This document shows, piece by piece, positions 1-7,541 of a DNA stretch of 64,000 nucleotides. The position numbers were made by a program, and so were the translations under genes. The notes beneath the pieces were generated by a model that was given only the letters and a program-made list of their open reading frames with translations, made no database searches and was not told the origin of the DNA. Within the stretch, counting starts at the first letter, position 1; each line of letters begins with the position of its first letter. Origin of the DNA: an uncultured Sutterella sp. (GTDB lineage: Bacteria; Pseudomonadota; Gammaproteobacteria; Burkholderiales; Burkholderiaceae_F); NCBI GenBank assembly GCA_900542195.1, contig UQNA01000002.1:40777-104776 (forward strand), given 5' to 3'.

Positions 1-867
1 TTCACTCCAGAGTTCGGGGTTCATCGCACTGACCGTTCTCCAAATTTGTTTGCCCTGGGTGAATTTACCGTGTGCTCCCGGTCCGATCCCGAAATAATCT
101 CCGTACTGCCAGTAATTCAAATTATGAAGGCATTGGAATCCGGGCTTTGCATAGCCGGAAATTTCGTAATGTTCAAATCCGTTTTGGACCAGCGAGGCGG
201 CAACCAAGTCGCCCATATCTGCTCTGATATCGTCATCGGGCAGATTAGCGGGTTCGTATTTGCCGAAATAGGTGTTAGGCTCGATAGTAAGCTGATAGTA
301 AGAAAGATGAGTGCTTCCGAAGCTCAATGCTGTTGAGATATCTTTTTCCAATTCTTCAAAAGTTTGTCCCGGCAAAGCAAACATCAAGTCAAGATTAAAA
401 TTCTCAAAAATCTCAGCCGCTGCGCCAGCTGCGCGTTTGGCTTCTTCACTTGAGTGAATTCTTCCGAGAACTTTAAGTTTTTGATCGTCAAAACTTTGTA
501 TTCCAATTGAGAGACGATTAATTCCGGCCTTTCGGTATCCTGCAAAGTTCTTATATTCAAAGGTTCCCGGATTAGCCTCCATCGATATTTCAGCATTCGG
601 CGCAACATCAAAGTTCCGATGAAGTCCTTCGAGAATCTGAGAAATAGACGATGGAGACAGCAATGACGGGGTACCGCCTCCAAGGTAGATTGTTGAAATC
701 TGCCGACTTTCTCCCCGGTGTGAGAGCCTCTCAACACTTAAGAGAAGGTTTTTCACATATTGATCTTCGGAATCTTTTTCTCTCTTAAATTCATGAGAAT
801 TAAAGTCACAATAGGGGCACTTATGAATACACCACGGCCAGTGAAGGTAGACAGATAAAGGAATCAT
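1..867 (-). CDS. hemW: HemW-like radical SAM protein (3' end outside window)
   Basis: The ORF is open from ATG at 867 to the left edge (289 codons), so the C-terminal part is missing. The start of the protein carries the radical SAM cysteine motif C13-IHK-C17-PY-C20, followed by GGGTPSLL, EANPGTF and SIGIQSFDD, typical of the HemW/HemN-like family. HemW was long annotated as an oxygen-independent coproporphyrinogen III oxidase, but is now seen as a heme chaperone that lacks oxidase activity. CIHKCPYC matches HemW-type proteins. It is the last gene of an apparent rph-rdgB-hemW operon: its start lies 2 nt after the rdgB stop. The product assignment is firm; the in vivo role is inferred from the family. 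Confidence 0.93.
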   Translation of the reverse strand, partial: MIPLSVYLHWPWCIHKCPYCDFNSHEFKREKDSEDQYVKNLLLSVERLSHRGESRQISTIYLGGGTPSLLSPSSISQILEGLHRNFDVAPNAEISMEANPGTFEYKNFAGYRKAGINRLSIGIQSFDDQKLKVLGRIHSSEEAKRAAGAAAEIFENFNLDLMFALPGQTFEELEKDISTALSFGSTHLSYYQLTIEPNTYFGKYEPANLPDDDIRADMGDLVAASLVQNGFEHYEISGYAKPGFQCLHNLNYWQYGDYFGIGPGAHGKFTQGKQIWRTVSAMNPELWSE

Positions 868-869
868 TG

Positions 870-1466
870 TTATTTCCAATTATTGACAATGAGTTCTTTC
901 ATCTGCTGCATTGCTTTGCCTCGATGACTGATAGCGTTCTTTTCCTCGGGAGAAAGTTCAGCTGCATGTTTGCCCAGTTCAGGAATAAGGAAATAAGGAT
1001 CGTAGCCAAAGCCGCCCTGGCCTTTTCTTTCTTGGCTGACTTCACCTTCCCATCTGCCCACGGCAATAAGAGGCTCCGGATCATCTGCACTGCGAACGGC
1101 AGTCAAAACGCAAACGTAATGTGCTCGTTTATTGTTTTGAGTTTTCATCAACTCTAAGAGCTTCTGATTATTTTTTTCATCATCAGCATTTTCTCCGGCG
1201 AATCTAGCGCTAAATACTCCCGGAGCTCCCCCTAAAGCATCTACGCAAATACCGGAATCGTCAGCAATTGCAGGCAGCCCAGACTCTTTGGAGGCGTGAC
1301 GGGCTTTTGCCAAAGAATTTTCAATGAAAGTAAAGAAAGGCTCCTCAGCCGAAGAAATATTAAGGCTGCCCTGAGAGACGACTTGAATCCCCAAAGGAGC
1401 AAGAAGTTCGTTCATCTCTTTCATTTTTTTCTTGTTATTACTTGCTAAAACAATCTTATTGAACAT
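870..1466 (-). CDS. rdgB: RdgB/HAM1 XTP/dITP pyrophosphatase
   Basis: This 198-residue protein is of normal length for the Ham1/RdgB family, which hydrolyses non-canonical purine nucleoside triphosphates (dITP, XTP) to monophosphates and so keeps deaminated bases out of nucleic acids. The N-terminus has the substrate-binding SNNKKKMKE segment (residues 9-17). The mid-region has ADDSGICVDALGGAPGVFSA and the C-terminal region has GFGYDPYF and SHRGKA, all family signatures. It lies 2 nt downstream of rph and 2 nt upstream of hemW, indicating co-transcription and probably coupled translation. Cytoplasmic; no oddities seen. Confidence 0.96.
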   Translation of the reverse strand: MFNKIVLASNNKKKMKEMNELLAPLGIQVVSQGSLNISSAEEPFFTFIENSLAKARHASKESGLPAIADDSGICVDALGGAPGVFSARFAGENADDEKNNQKLLELMKTQNNKRAHYVCVLTAVRSADDPEPLIAVGRWEGEVSQERKGQGGFGYDPYFLIPELGKHAAELSPEEKNAISHRGKAMQQMKELIVNNWK

Positions 1467-1468
1467 CG

Positions 1469-2188
1469 TTATTCCTGATTTTGAACCTTCATCAATTCTT
1501 TAATACCATTCTTAGCCAGTTGGATTAAAGTGCCGAGTGTTTCTTCGTCAAACGGGTCTCCCTCTGCCGTCCCCTGAACTTCAACAAACTTATTTTCACT
1601 TGTCATCACGACATTCATATCGGTATCGCAGAGATGATCTTCTTCATAATCCAAATCGCAGACCGGCATTCCGTGAAAGACTCCGACAGACAAAGCAGCG
1701 ACTTGAGCCTTGATTGGATTTTCAAGAATGAGCCCTTCTTTCAGAAGCTTTTCAACCGCATCTTTTAAGGCCACGTAAGCCCCGGTAATAGAAGCGCACC
1801 GTGTACCTCCGTCTGCTTGAATGACGTCGCAATCGATCTTAATTGTTCTAGTCCCCAGCTTCTCCATGTCCACAACTGCACGAAGAGATCGTCCGATCAA
1901 ACGCTGAATTTCTTGAGTTCTTCCGCTTTGCTTACCTTTTACTGCTTCTCTATCGGTTCTAGTTCCGGTAGCACGCGGAAGCATTCCGTACTCTGCGGTG
2001 ACCCAGCCGCGGTTTTCATCTTTCATCCAACCCGGAACTTTTTCTTCCACTGAGGCAGTACAGATGACTTTGGTGTTACCCATTTCAATAAGCACGGAAC
2101 CTTCTGCGTAACAAGTGAAATTCTTTGTAATTCGAACAGGTCTGATTTGTTCAGGAGTCCGGCCGCTCGGCCTTACTACAGTCTCCAT
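1469..2188 (-). CDS. rph: ribonuclease PH
   Basis: This 239-residue protein has the RNase PH family pattern: RPSGRTPEQIRP at the N-terminus, the phosphate-binding KGKQSGRTQEIQRLIGRSLR stretch (about residues 84-103) and the acidic catalytic region DLDYEEDHLCDTDMNVV (about residues 179-195). RNase PH is a phosphorolytic 3'-5' exoribonuclease that trims tRNA 3' ends and structured RNAs, working as a hexamer. It is first in the rph-rdgB-hemW operon and is transcribed away from yicC across an 84-bp divergent spacer. The full length and intact motifs suggest a functional enzyme, unlike the truncated rph of E. coli K-12. Confidence 0.97.
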   Translation of the reverse strand: METVVRPSGRTPEQIRPVRITKNFTCYAEGSVLIEMGNTKVICTASVEEKVPGWMKDENRGWVTAEYGMLPRATGTRTDREAVKGKQSGRTQEIQRLIGRSLRAVVDMEKLGTRTIKIDCDVIQADGGTRCASITGAYVALKDAVEKLLKEGLILENPIKAQVAALSVGVFHGMPVCDLDYEEDHLCDTDMNVVMTSENKFVEVQGTAEGDPFDEETLGTLIQLAKNGIKELMKVQNQE

Positions 2189-2212
2189 CTATGCCTCCGA
2201 AAAGTATTTGCG

Positions 2213-2240
2213 TTTACTAATAGTGTGATAGTTTTAGAAT
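2213..2240 (+). promoter_or_regulatory. candidate sigma-70 promoter for yicC
   Basis: TTTACT (2213-2218) and TAGAAT (2235-2240) are separated by 16 bp in the rph/yicC divergent spacer, about 30 bp upstream of the yicC ATG. The -10 matches five of six consensus bases. This is read from sequence only. Confidence 0.4.
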
Positions 2241-2272
2241 AGAGCAATTTTAGAAGATTCAAGGACATAAAA

Positions 2273-3190
2273 ATGAGCAACAATATCTACAGCATGACAG
2301 GCTTCGGCTCGGTCTCTGCGGATACAGAAATAGGAACTCTTCAAATCGAGTTAAGAGCAGTCAATTCAAGATTTTTAGATTTCTACTACAACGCCGCGAC
2401 AGACGGCTTGCGTTCTCTGGAACCCAAAGTCAGAAAGCTTATTGGCGATAGTGCTGACATCAAAAGAGGCAAAGTCGAATGCAAAATCTACATTTCCAAT
2501 AGAACTTGTCCTTTGCAGAACATTAGCTCCGTCAACATGGAAGCGATTAAAAATCTTCACGATCTTTCTAAAAAAATAAAGAAAGTCGTCAAAGTCAAAG
2601 ACATGACTATCGGAGAAATCTTGAAAGTGCCGGGAATTTTCAATGATCAGACCGATGTCAACGCAAAAGTTGAAACGGCTGTATTAGCTGGTTTACAGGA
2701 ATGCATTAACCGTTTCAATACTTCTCGAAATGAAGAAGGAAACAAATTGGCTGAAATCATGCTTCGTCAATGCGATGAGATTGAAAAGCTGGTCAAAGAA
2801 CTACAGCCGAAAGTCCCTGAAATCATTAATGCACTAAAGGCTAAACTTCAAACACGGCTTGCTGAGGCATTAACCGATGAACTAAGCAATAAGAGCTCTC
2901 TGACTGCCGAAGAAGTCAATGACAGAATCAGAATGGAAGTCACTCTTTTTGCAACCAAGATTGATGTTGCCGAAGAAATGGATCGATTGCTGACCCATGT
3001 CTTTAAGATTCGTGCCGCTGTTAAGGAAGGAGGTTCATTAGGCCGCAAGTTGGATTTCATTATTCAAGAGCTTAATAGAGAAGCCAACACTTTAGCTAGC
3101 AAAGCCAGTGCTATTGAAATGACTGATACAGCCGTAAAACTTAAAGTTGTTATTGAACAAATGCGCGAACAGGTTCAGAACCTTCAATAA
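2273..3190 (+). CDS. yicC: YicC family protein (probable endoribonuclease)
   Basis: This 305-residue protein starts at ATG 2273. The N-terminal YicC domain begins with YSMTGFGS (residues 6-13), and the C-terminal DUF1732-type region ends with the conserved REANTLASKAS and VVIEQMREQVQNL segments. YicC proteins are conserved stress and stationary-phase factors; recent work on the family supports endoribonuclease activity on RNA, but the physiological targets here are unknown. It is divergent from rph, as in many proteobacteria, and is followed by a strong terminator, so it is probably monocistronic. Confidence 0.93.
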   Translation: MSNNIYSMTGFGSVSADTEIGTLQIELRAVNSRFLDFYYNAATDGLRSLEPKVRKLIGDSADIKRGKVECKIYISNRTCPLQNISSVNMEAIKNLHDLSKKIKKVVKVKDMTIGEILKVPGIFNDQTDVNAKVETAVLAGLQECINRFNTSRNEEGNKLAEIMLRQCDEIEKLVKELQPKVPEIINALKAKLQTRLAEALTDELSNKSSLTAEEVNDRIRMEVTLFATKIDVAEEMDRLLTHVFKIRAAVKEGGSLGRKLDFIIQELNREANTLASKASAIEMTDTAVKLKVVIEQMREQVQNLQ

Positions 3191-3207
3191 CACTTTTTTT
3201 CTGTGAG

Positions 3208-3232
3208 AGGACCGTCTTAACGGTCCTTTTTT
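3208..3232 (+). terminator. rho-independent terminator after yicC
   Basis: A perfect 8-bp stem AGGACCGT/ACGGTCCT with a 4-nt loop (ctta) is followed by a run of six T. It starts 18 bp after the yicC stop. Confidence 0.9.
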
Positions 3233-3350
3233 CTTTGAATATCTTCTATGTCACCACAATGGCAATGAACTCCCCCTTTATCCTCCACTTCTCCTTATTA
3301 TCAGAGTAAGAATTGATAAATAAGAGCAAGTGGAAGGTGGCGCCGTGTTC

Positions 3351-3974
3351 ATGGAGTTATTCACCAATGTAGATTTGTTTTTGAGCCATATGCACGAGAC
3401 CTATGGTCTGTGGTTGTATGTGGTTCTCGGTCTAATCTTCTTCTTAGAATCCGGCGTGTTTTTTACCGGACCTTTCCTTCCCGGAGATTCCCTACTATTC
3501 GTTGCTGGTGCAACAGCCGCTGCCGGCGTTCTTGATCCCTGGGCCGTCATTCTCGGCTCAACGGTCGGAGCGCTCTTCGGCAATATTGTTGGATTCCTCT
3601 TTGGAGCCTGGATTGGCAAAAGACTTTTCACCCACGAATCTAGCAAATGGTTTAATCAAGAAAATCTTCAAAAGGCCAAGCTCTTTTTTGACAAGCACGG
3701 CGGCAATGCAGTAGCCCTCGCCCGCTTCATTCCTCTTATTCGCTCCCTTATCCCTGTCGTAGCCGGTTCCTCAAAAATGAACTTTATGCTTTTTAACATT
3801 TACAGCGCATTGAGTGCCTTGGCATGGACCTGTATTTCAACAGCTCTCGGTTACTGGCTCGGCTCAATTCCTTTTATCAAGGACAATCTTTCCTGGTTGG
3901 TAGTCGGAAGCATTCTGATTGTTATTGTAGGGATTCTTGGGTCTGCCGTTTACAAGAAAAGGAAAGAGAAATAG
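3351..3974 (+). CDS. DedA family membrane protein
   Basis: The protein is highly hydrophobic and carries the DedA/SNARE-associated family motifs: FLESGVFFTGPFLPGDSLLF near residues 30-50 and, later, ARFIPLIRSLIPVVAGSS. DedA proteins are inner-membrane proteins of the undecaprenyl-phosphate/phospholipid flippase-like superfamily, important for envelope homeostasis and proton-motive force. A longer frame begins at GTG 3330, but ATG 3351 is preferred because GGAAGGTGG (3332-3340) makes a good ribosome binding site for it, giving 207 residues. Downstream is a bidirectional terminator shared with ilvC. The exact substrate is not determinable from sequence. Confidence 0.9.
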   Translation: MELFTNVDLFLSHMHETYGLWLYVVLGLIFFLESGVFFTGPFLPGDSLLFVAGATAAAGVLDPWAVILGSTVGALFGNIVGFLFGAWIGKRLFTHESSKWFNQENLQKAKLFFDKHGGNAVALARFIPLIRSLIPVVAGSSKMNFMLFNIYSALSALAWTCISTALGYWLGSIPFIKDNLSWLVVGSILIVIVGILGSAVYKKRKEK

Positions 3975-3991
3975 ACCAAACACCTTACGGA

Positions 3992-4020
3992 AAAGCCCGG
4001 CATGACACCGGGCTTTTCTT
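3992..4020. terminator. bidirectional terminator between dedA and ilvC
   Basis: AAAGCCCGG / CCGGGCTTT with a 7-nt loop, flanked by A-rich sequence on the left and T-rich on the right, lies between the convergent DedA and ilvC genes. It can act on both strands. Confidence 0.85.
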
Positions 4021-4040
4021 TGACTTGAAAAAACTAAAGA

Positions 4041-5057
4041 TTAGTTCTTAGAGCGGTCGATGTGCTTGTGAGCAGAGATGAAAGGCATCATCTTGCGCAA
4101 ACGGCTGCCGACCTGTTCAAGCTGGTGAGCAGCTGTCTGGTTGCGGATAGCACCAAGCTTCGGAGCACCAACCTTGTTTTCCAACAAGAATTCTTTAGCA
4201 TATGTACCGTCTTGGATCTCCTTAAGAGCCTTTCTCATAGCGTTGCGGGCAACGTCAGTAATGACCTTAGGTCCTGTTACATATCCGCCGAATTCAGCGT
4301 TGTTGGAAATAGAGTAGTTCATATCAGCCAAGCCGCCTTCGTAGATCAAGTCAACGATAAGCTTGAGCTCATGGCAGCATTCGAAGTAAGCCATTTCCGG
4401 AGCATAACCGGCTTCAACCAATGTTTCGAAACCAGTCTTGATAAGTTCGGCCAAACCACCGCAAAGAACGCACTGTTCACCGAACAAGTCAGTTTCAGTT
4501 TCTTCTTTGAAAGTTGTCTGAATAATGCCTGCTTTACCTGCGCCGTTAGCTGCAGCATAAGACATAGCAACGTCACGTGCTTTGCCGGACTTGTCGGCAT
4601 AGACAGCGATCAATTGAGGAACGCCTGAACCTTCTGTGTAAGTTCTGCGGACTGTGTGGCCCGGAGCCTTTGGAGCTACCATCCAAACATCCAAATCAGC
4701 ACGCGGTTTAACTTGGCCGTAGTGAACGTTGAAGCCGTGAGCGAAGGCCAAAGCAGCACCTTCTTTGAGGTTCGGTTCAATCTGCTTCTTATAAACTTCA
4801 GCAATGTGTTCGTCCGGAAGAAGGATCATGACAACGTCAGCGCCTTTTGTTGCATCTTCGATAGAAGCAACTTTCAAGCCTGCAGCTTCAGCTTTTTTCC
4901 AAGAAGCACCGCCTTTTCTTACGCCGACAACAACATCTACGCCGGAATCATGAAGGTTCAAAGCGTGTGCATGGCCTTGGGAACCATAACCGATGATCGC
5001 AACCTTTTTGCCTTTGATCAAAGAAAGGTCAGCGTCTTTATCGTAATAAACTTGCAT
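4041..5057 (-). CDS. ilvC: ketol-acid reductoisomerase (NADP+)
   Basis: This 338-residue protein is a class I (short) KARI. It has the Rossmann glycine motif G23-Y-G25-SQ-G28, the cofactor loop VRKGGASWKKA, and the Mg2+-binding acidic residues in the C-terminal helical domain (for example FGEQCVLCGG and MAYFECCHELKLIVDLIYEGG). It isomerises and reduces 2-acetolactate or 2-aceto-2-hydroxybutyrate in valine, leucine and isoleucine synthesis. It is the last gene of ilvI-ilvH-ilvC, 42 bp after ilvH, and ends at the shared bidirectional terminator. Cytoplasmic. Confidence 0.98.
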   Translation of the reverse strand: MQVYYDKDADLSLIKGKKVAIIGYGSQGHAHALNLHDSGVDVVVGVRKGGASWKKAEAAGLKVASIEDATKGADVVMILLPDEHIAEVYKKQIEPNLKEGAALAFAHGFNVHYGQVKPRADLDVWMVAPKAPGHTVRRTYTEGSGVPQLIAVYADKSGKARDVAMSYAAANGAGKAGIIQTTFKEETETDLFGEQCVLCGGLAELIKTGFETLVEAGYAPEMAYFECCHELKLIVDLIYEGGLADMNYSISNNAEFGGYVTGPKVITDVARNAMRKALKEIQDGTYAKEFLLENKVGAPKLGAIRNQTAAHQLEQVGSRLRKMMPFISAHKHIDRSKN

Positions 5058-5099
5058 TTAATAATTCCTTTTAATAAAAGTAGTTATAAGAAACAAAAA

Positions 5100-5594
5100 T
5101 TAAACTCTTAACACGCGGTCGCCGCGGCTGATGCCGCAGGCACCGGTCCGCACCATTTCAAGAACGCTTGCCGGATCAATGGCTTTAAGGAATGCGTCCA
5201 GCTTGCCGGTGTCCCCGGTTAGCTCAATGGTGTATGTTTTATCTGTAACGTCAATGATTCGTCCGCGGAAAATATCGCTTAAACGCTTCATTTCTTCTCT
5301 TTCTTTTCCGACGGCGTGAACCTTGACGAGCATTAATTCTCTTTCGGAATGCTCGCCTTCTGTCAGATCGACCACCTTAATAACTTCAATCAGACGATTT
5401 AAATGCTTAGTAATCTGTTCAATAAGCTCATCATTACCAAGACTGATAATCGTCATTCTTGAAATGGACGGATCTTCTGTAGGAGCAACGGTCAAAGACT
5501 CGATGTTATAGCCGCGGGCCGAAAATAAGCCCACAACACGAGAGAGCGCTCCTGGTTCATTCTCTAAAAGAACGGAAATCACATGTCTATTCAT
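5100..5594 (-). CDS. ilvH: acetolactate synthase small (regulatory) subunit
   Basis: This 164-residue protein begins with an ACT domain (HVISVLLENEPGALSRVVGL, residues 4-23), followed by the family segments FSARGYNIESLTVAPTEDP and the C-terminal EVVRTGACGISRG-like end (here EMVRTGACGISRGDRVL). The small subunit binds valine and activates and feedback-regulates the catalytic subunit. Its ATG directly abuts the ilvI stop (boundary 5594/5595), so translation is probably coupled. The symbol ilvN would be equally used in related genomes. Confidence 0.97.
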   Translation of the reverse strand: MNRHVISVLLENEPGALSRVVGLFSARGYNIESLTVAPTEDPSISRMTIISLGNDELIEQITKHLNRLIEVIKVVDLTEGEHSERELMLVKVHAVGKEREEMKRLSDIFRGRIIDVTDKTYTIELTGDTGKLDAFLKAIDPASVLEMVRTGACGISRGDRVLRV

Positions 5595-7337
5595 TTAAAT
5601 TTTCTCCGAGCCAAGAAGCATCTCTGTAAGGCCTTTACCAGCCTTAACCATCGGCCAAACATTTTCAGTAGGATCGACGCGAATGTCGAGAAGCACTAAT
5701 TCATCCTTGTATTTTCCGAAAGCATCTTTCAAAGCCCCTTCCAATTCACTAGGATGTTCAACAACGATTCCGACATGACCGTAAGCCTCGGCCAATACTT
5801 TGAAATCCGGAGTCGGTGTCATGTGAGAGTGAGAATAGCGTCCGGAATACTCGAGTTCCTGCCACTGACGAACCATTCCTAAGTAATTATTATTGAGAAT
5901 AATAATCTTCGGATTGATGGCTAACTGCTTAGCAGTTGCCAGCTCTTGAATATTCATTTGAATAGAGCCGTCTCCGGTAATGCAAACAACTTGCTTATCG
6001 GGATTTGCTACGCAGGCCCCGATTGCATAAGGCAACCCGACTCCCATGGTGCCAAGACCGCCGGAACTCAGCCAATGTCTTGGTTTAGTAAAGTTCAGGA
6101 ACTGAGCGCACCACATTTGATGCTGACCAACGTCACTAGCCACGATTAAATCCGGGCCGGCAACTTCTTGTAATTTCTCCAGCACTTCCTGCGGCTTAAT
6201 AACCTTGTCGCTCTTCTCATAGTGCAGACAATCAATTTTGCGCCATTCATCGATCTTGTTCTGCCATGCCGCCATCTTTTCAGCATCCGGACGTTCCGGA
6301 ATTTCATCAAGAAGGTTCAGCATGTCTGCCAAAACGACTTTGACATCGCCGACAATTGGAATATCAACTTTCACACGCTTAGAAATTGTTGACGGATCCA
6401 CGTCGATATGAATAATCTTTCTGCCCGGTTGTGCAAAATTACTCGGCAACCCTACAACTCTATCGTCAAATCGTGCGCCGATAGCAACTAAGCAATCGCA
6501 GTTCTGCATTGCCATATTGGCTTCATATGTTCCGTGCATACCAACCATGCCGAGGAATTTTTTGTCACCGGACTTAATAGAGCCTAAGCCCATCAAAGTG
6601 GAATTGACCGGAACCCCAAGTTCACTGGCAAAGCGCTGGAGCAGTTCGCTGGCATTTGCAGAGATTACACCGCCTCCAACAAGAATAAGCGGTCTTTCTG
6701 CATTGATTAATTGTTGAAGAGCTTTCTTAATTTGCCCTAAGTGTCCTTTTGAAATCGGCCTGTAAGAACGAATATCAATGTCTTTTGGATAAGAGTATTC
6801 GCATTTTGCGGCTGTAATGTCCTTCGGCAGATCAATCACAACAGGACCGGGACGGCCGCTCTTGGCGATATAGAAAGCCTTTTTAATTGTTTCGGCGAGA
6901 TTTCGAACATCCTTAACCAAGAAATTGTGCTTAACACAAGGTCTGGTAATGCCGATGGTATCCACTTCTTGGAAAGCGTCTTGGCCAATTGCTCCAGTGT
7001 TGACTTGACCTGTAAAGACGACGAGCGGAATGCTGTCAGCATAAGCTGTGGCAATTCCCGTGACGGCATTCGTTGCGCCCGGACCGCTGGTTACTAGGGC
7101 AACGCCGACTTTGTTGCAGGAACGTGAATAGGCATCTGCTGCGTGCACGGCACCTTGTTCGTGCCTGACGAGGATGTGTTTGAATTTATCTTGTTTGAAA
7201 ATCGCGTCAAAGACGTTTAAGACGCTCCCACCAGGATAGCCGAAGACGTGCTTGACACCCTCTTCAGCTAAAGCTCGGACCAGTATTTCCGATCCGTTTA
7301 ATACTTCTGCGTTTTTTTCCGCACCGTTCTGATTCAT
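5595..7337 (-). CDS. ilvI: acetolactate synthase large (catalytic) subunit
   Basis: This ThDP-dependent enzyme of about 580 residues makes 2-acetolactate or 2-aceto-2-hydroxybutyrate. It shows GSEILVRALAEEGVKHVFGYPGG at the N-terminus, RHEQGAVHAADAYSR with the catalytic glutamate region, and the ThDP motif GDGSIQMNIQELATA...NNNYLG near residue 450. An upstream in-frame ATG at 7382 would add 15 residues, but ATG 7337 has a good AAAGGA ribosome binding site 6 nt upstream and starts like the family (MNQNGAEKN), so it is preferred. It is the first gene of the ilv operon. I found no leader peptide rich in branched-chain codons upstream. Confidence 0.96.
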   Translation of the reverse strand: MNQNGAEKNAEVLNGSEILVRALAEEGVKHVFGYPGGSVLNVFDAIFKQDKFKHILVRHEQGAVHAADAYSRSCNKVGVALVTSGPGATNAVTGIATAYADSIPLVVFTGQVNTGAIGQDAFQEVDTIGITRPCVKHNFLVKDVRNLAETIKKAFYIAKSGRPGPVVIDLPKDITAAKCEYSYPKDIDIRSYRPISKGHLGQIKKALQQLINAERPLILVGGGVISANASELLQRFASELGVPVNSTLMGLGSIKSGDKKFLGMVGMHGTYEANMAMQNCDCLVAIGARFDDRVVGLPSNFAQPGRKIIHIDVDPSTISKRVKVDIPIVGDVKVVLADMLNLLDEIPERPDAEKMAAWQNKIDEWRKIDCLHYEKSDKVIKPQEVLEKLQEVAGPDLIVASDVGQHQMWCAQFLNFTKPRHWLSSGGLGTMGVGLPYAIGACVANPDKQVVCITGDGSIQMNIQELATAKQLAINPKIIILNNNYLGMVRQWQELEYSGRYSHSHMTPTPDFKVLAEAYGHVGIVVEHPSELEGALKDAFGKYKDELVLLDIRVDPTENVWPMVKAGKGLTEMLLGSEKI

Positions 7338-7491
7338 TAAAAATCCTTTCAAAGTCCTTGGGAAATTGATCGGACGGCTCACTATCTTTTTTTGAAAGAC
7401 TACGAGCTATTCGATTAGTGCTTCGATCCATCTGATTTTGGTAAAAATTCAGACTGTCGAATTGGGTCTTTTTGGTTAAAAGAGTGCATTT

Positions 7492-7519
7492 AGAATAGCT
7501 CAAATCTAACCTTTGTCAG
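7492..7519 (-). promoter_or_regulatory. candidate promoter for ilvI-ilvH-ilvC
   Basis: On the minus strand CTGACA (7519-7514) and TATTCT (7497-7492) are spaced by 16 bp, about 155 bp upstream of the ilvI ATG. The -35 matches five of six consensus bases and the -10 four of six. Sequence-only prediction. Confidence 0.35.
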
Positions 7520-7541
7520 AAAAAACAGAATAGTATTTGTA

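Noticed and set aside
7338..7541. ilv leader peptide or T-box upstream of ilvI
   Set aside because: No short frame rich in Ile, Leu or Val codons and no T-box-like terminator/antiterminator was visible.
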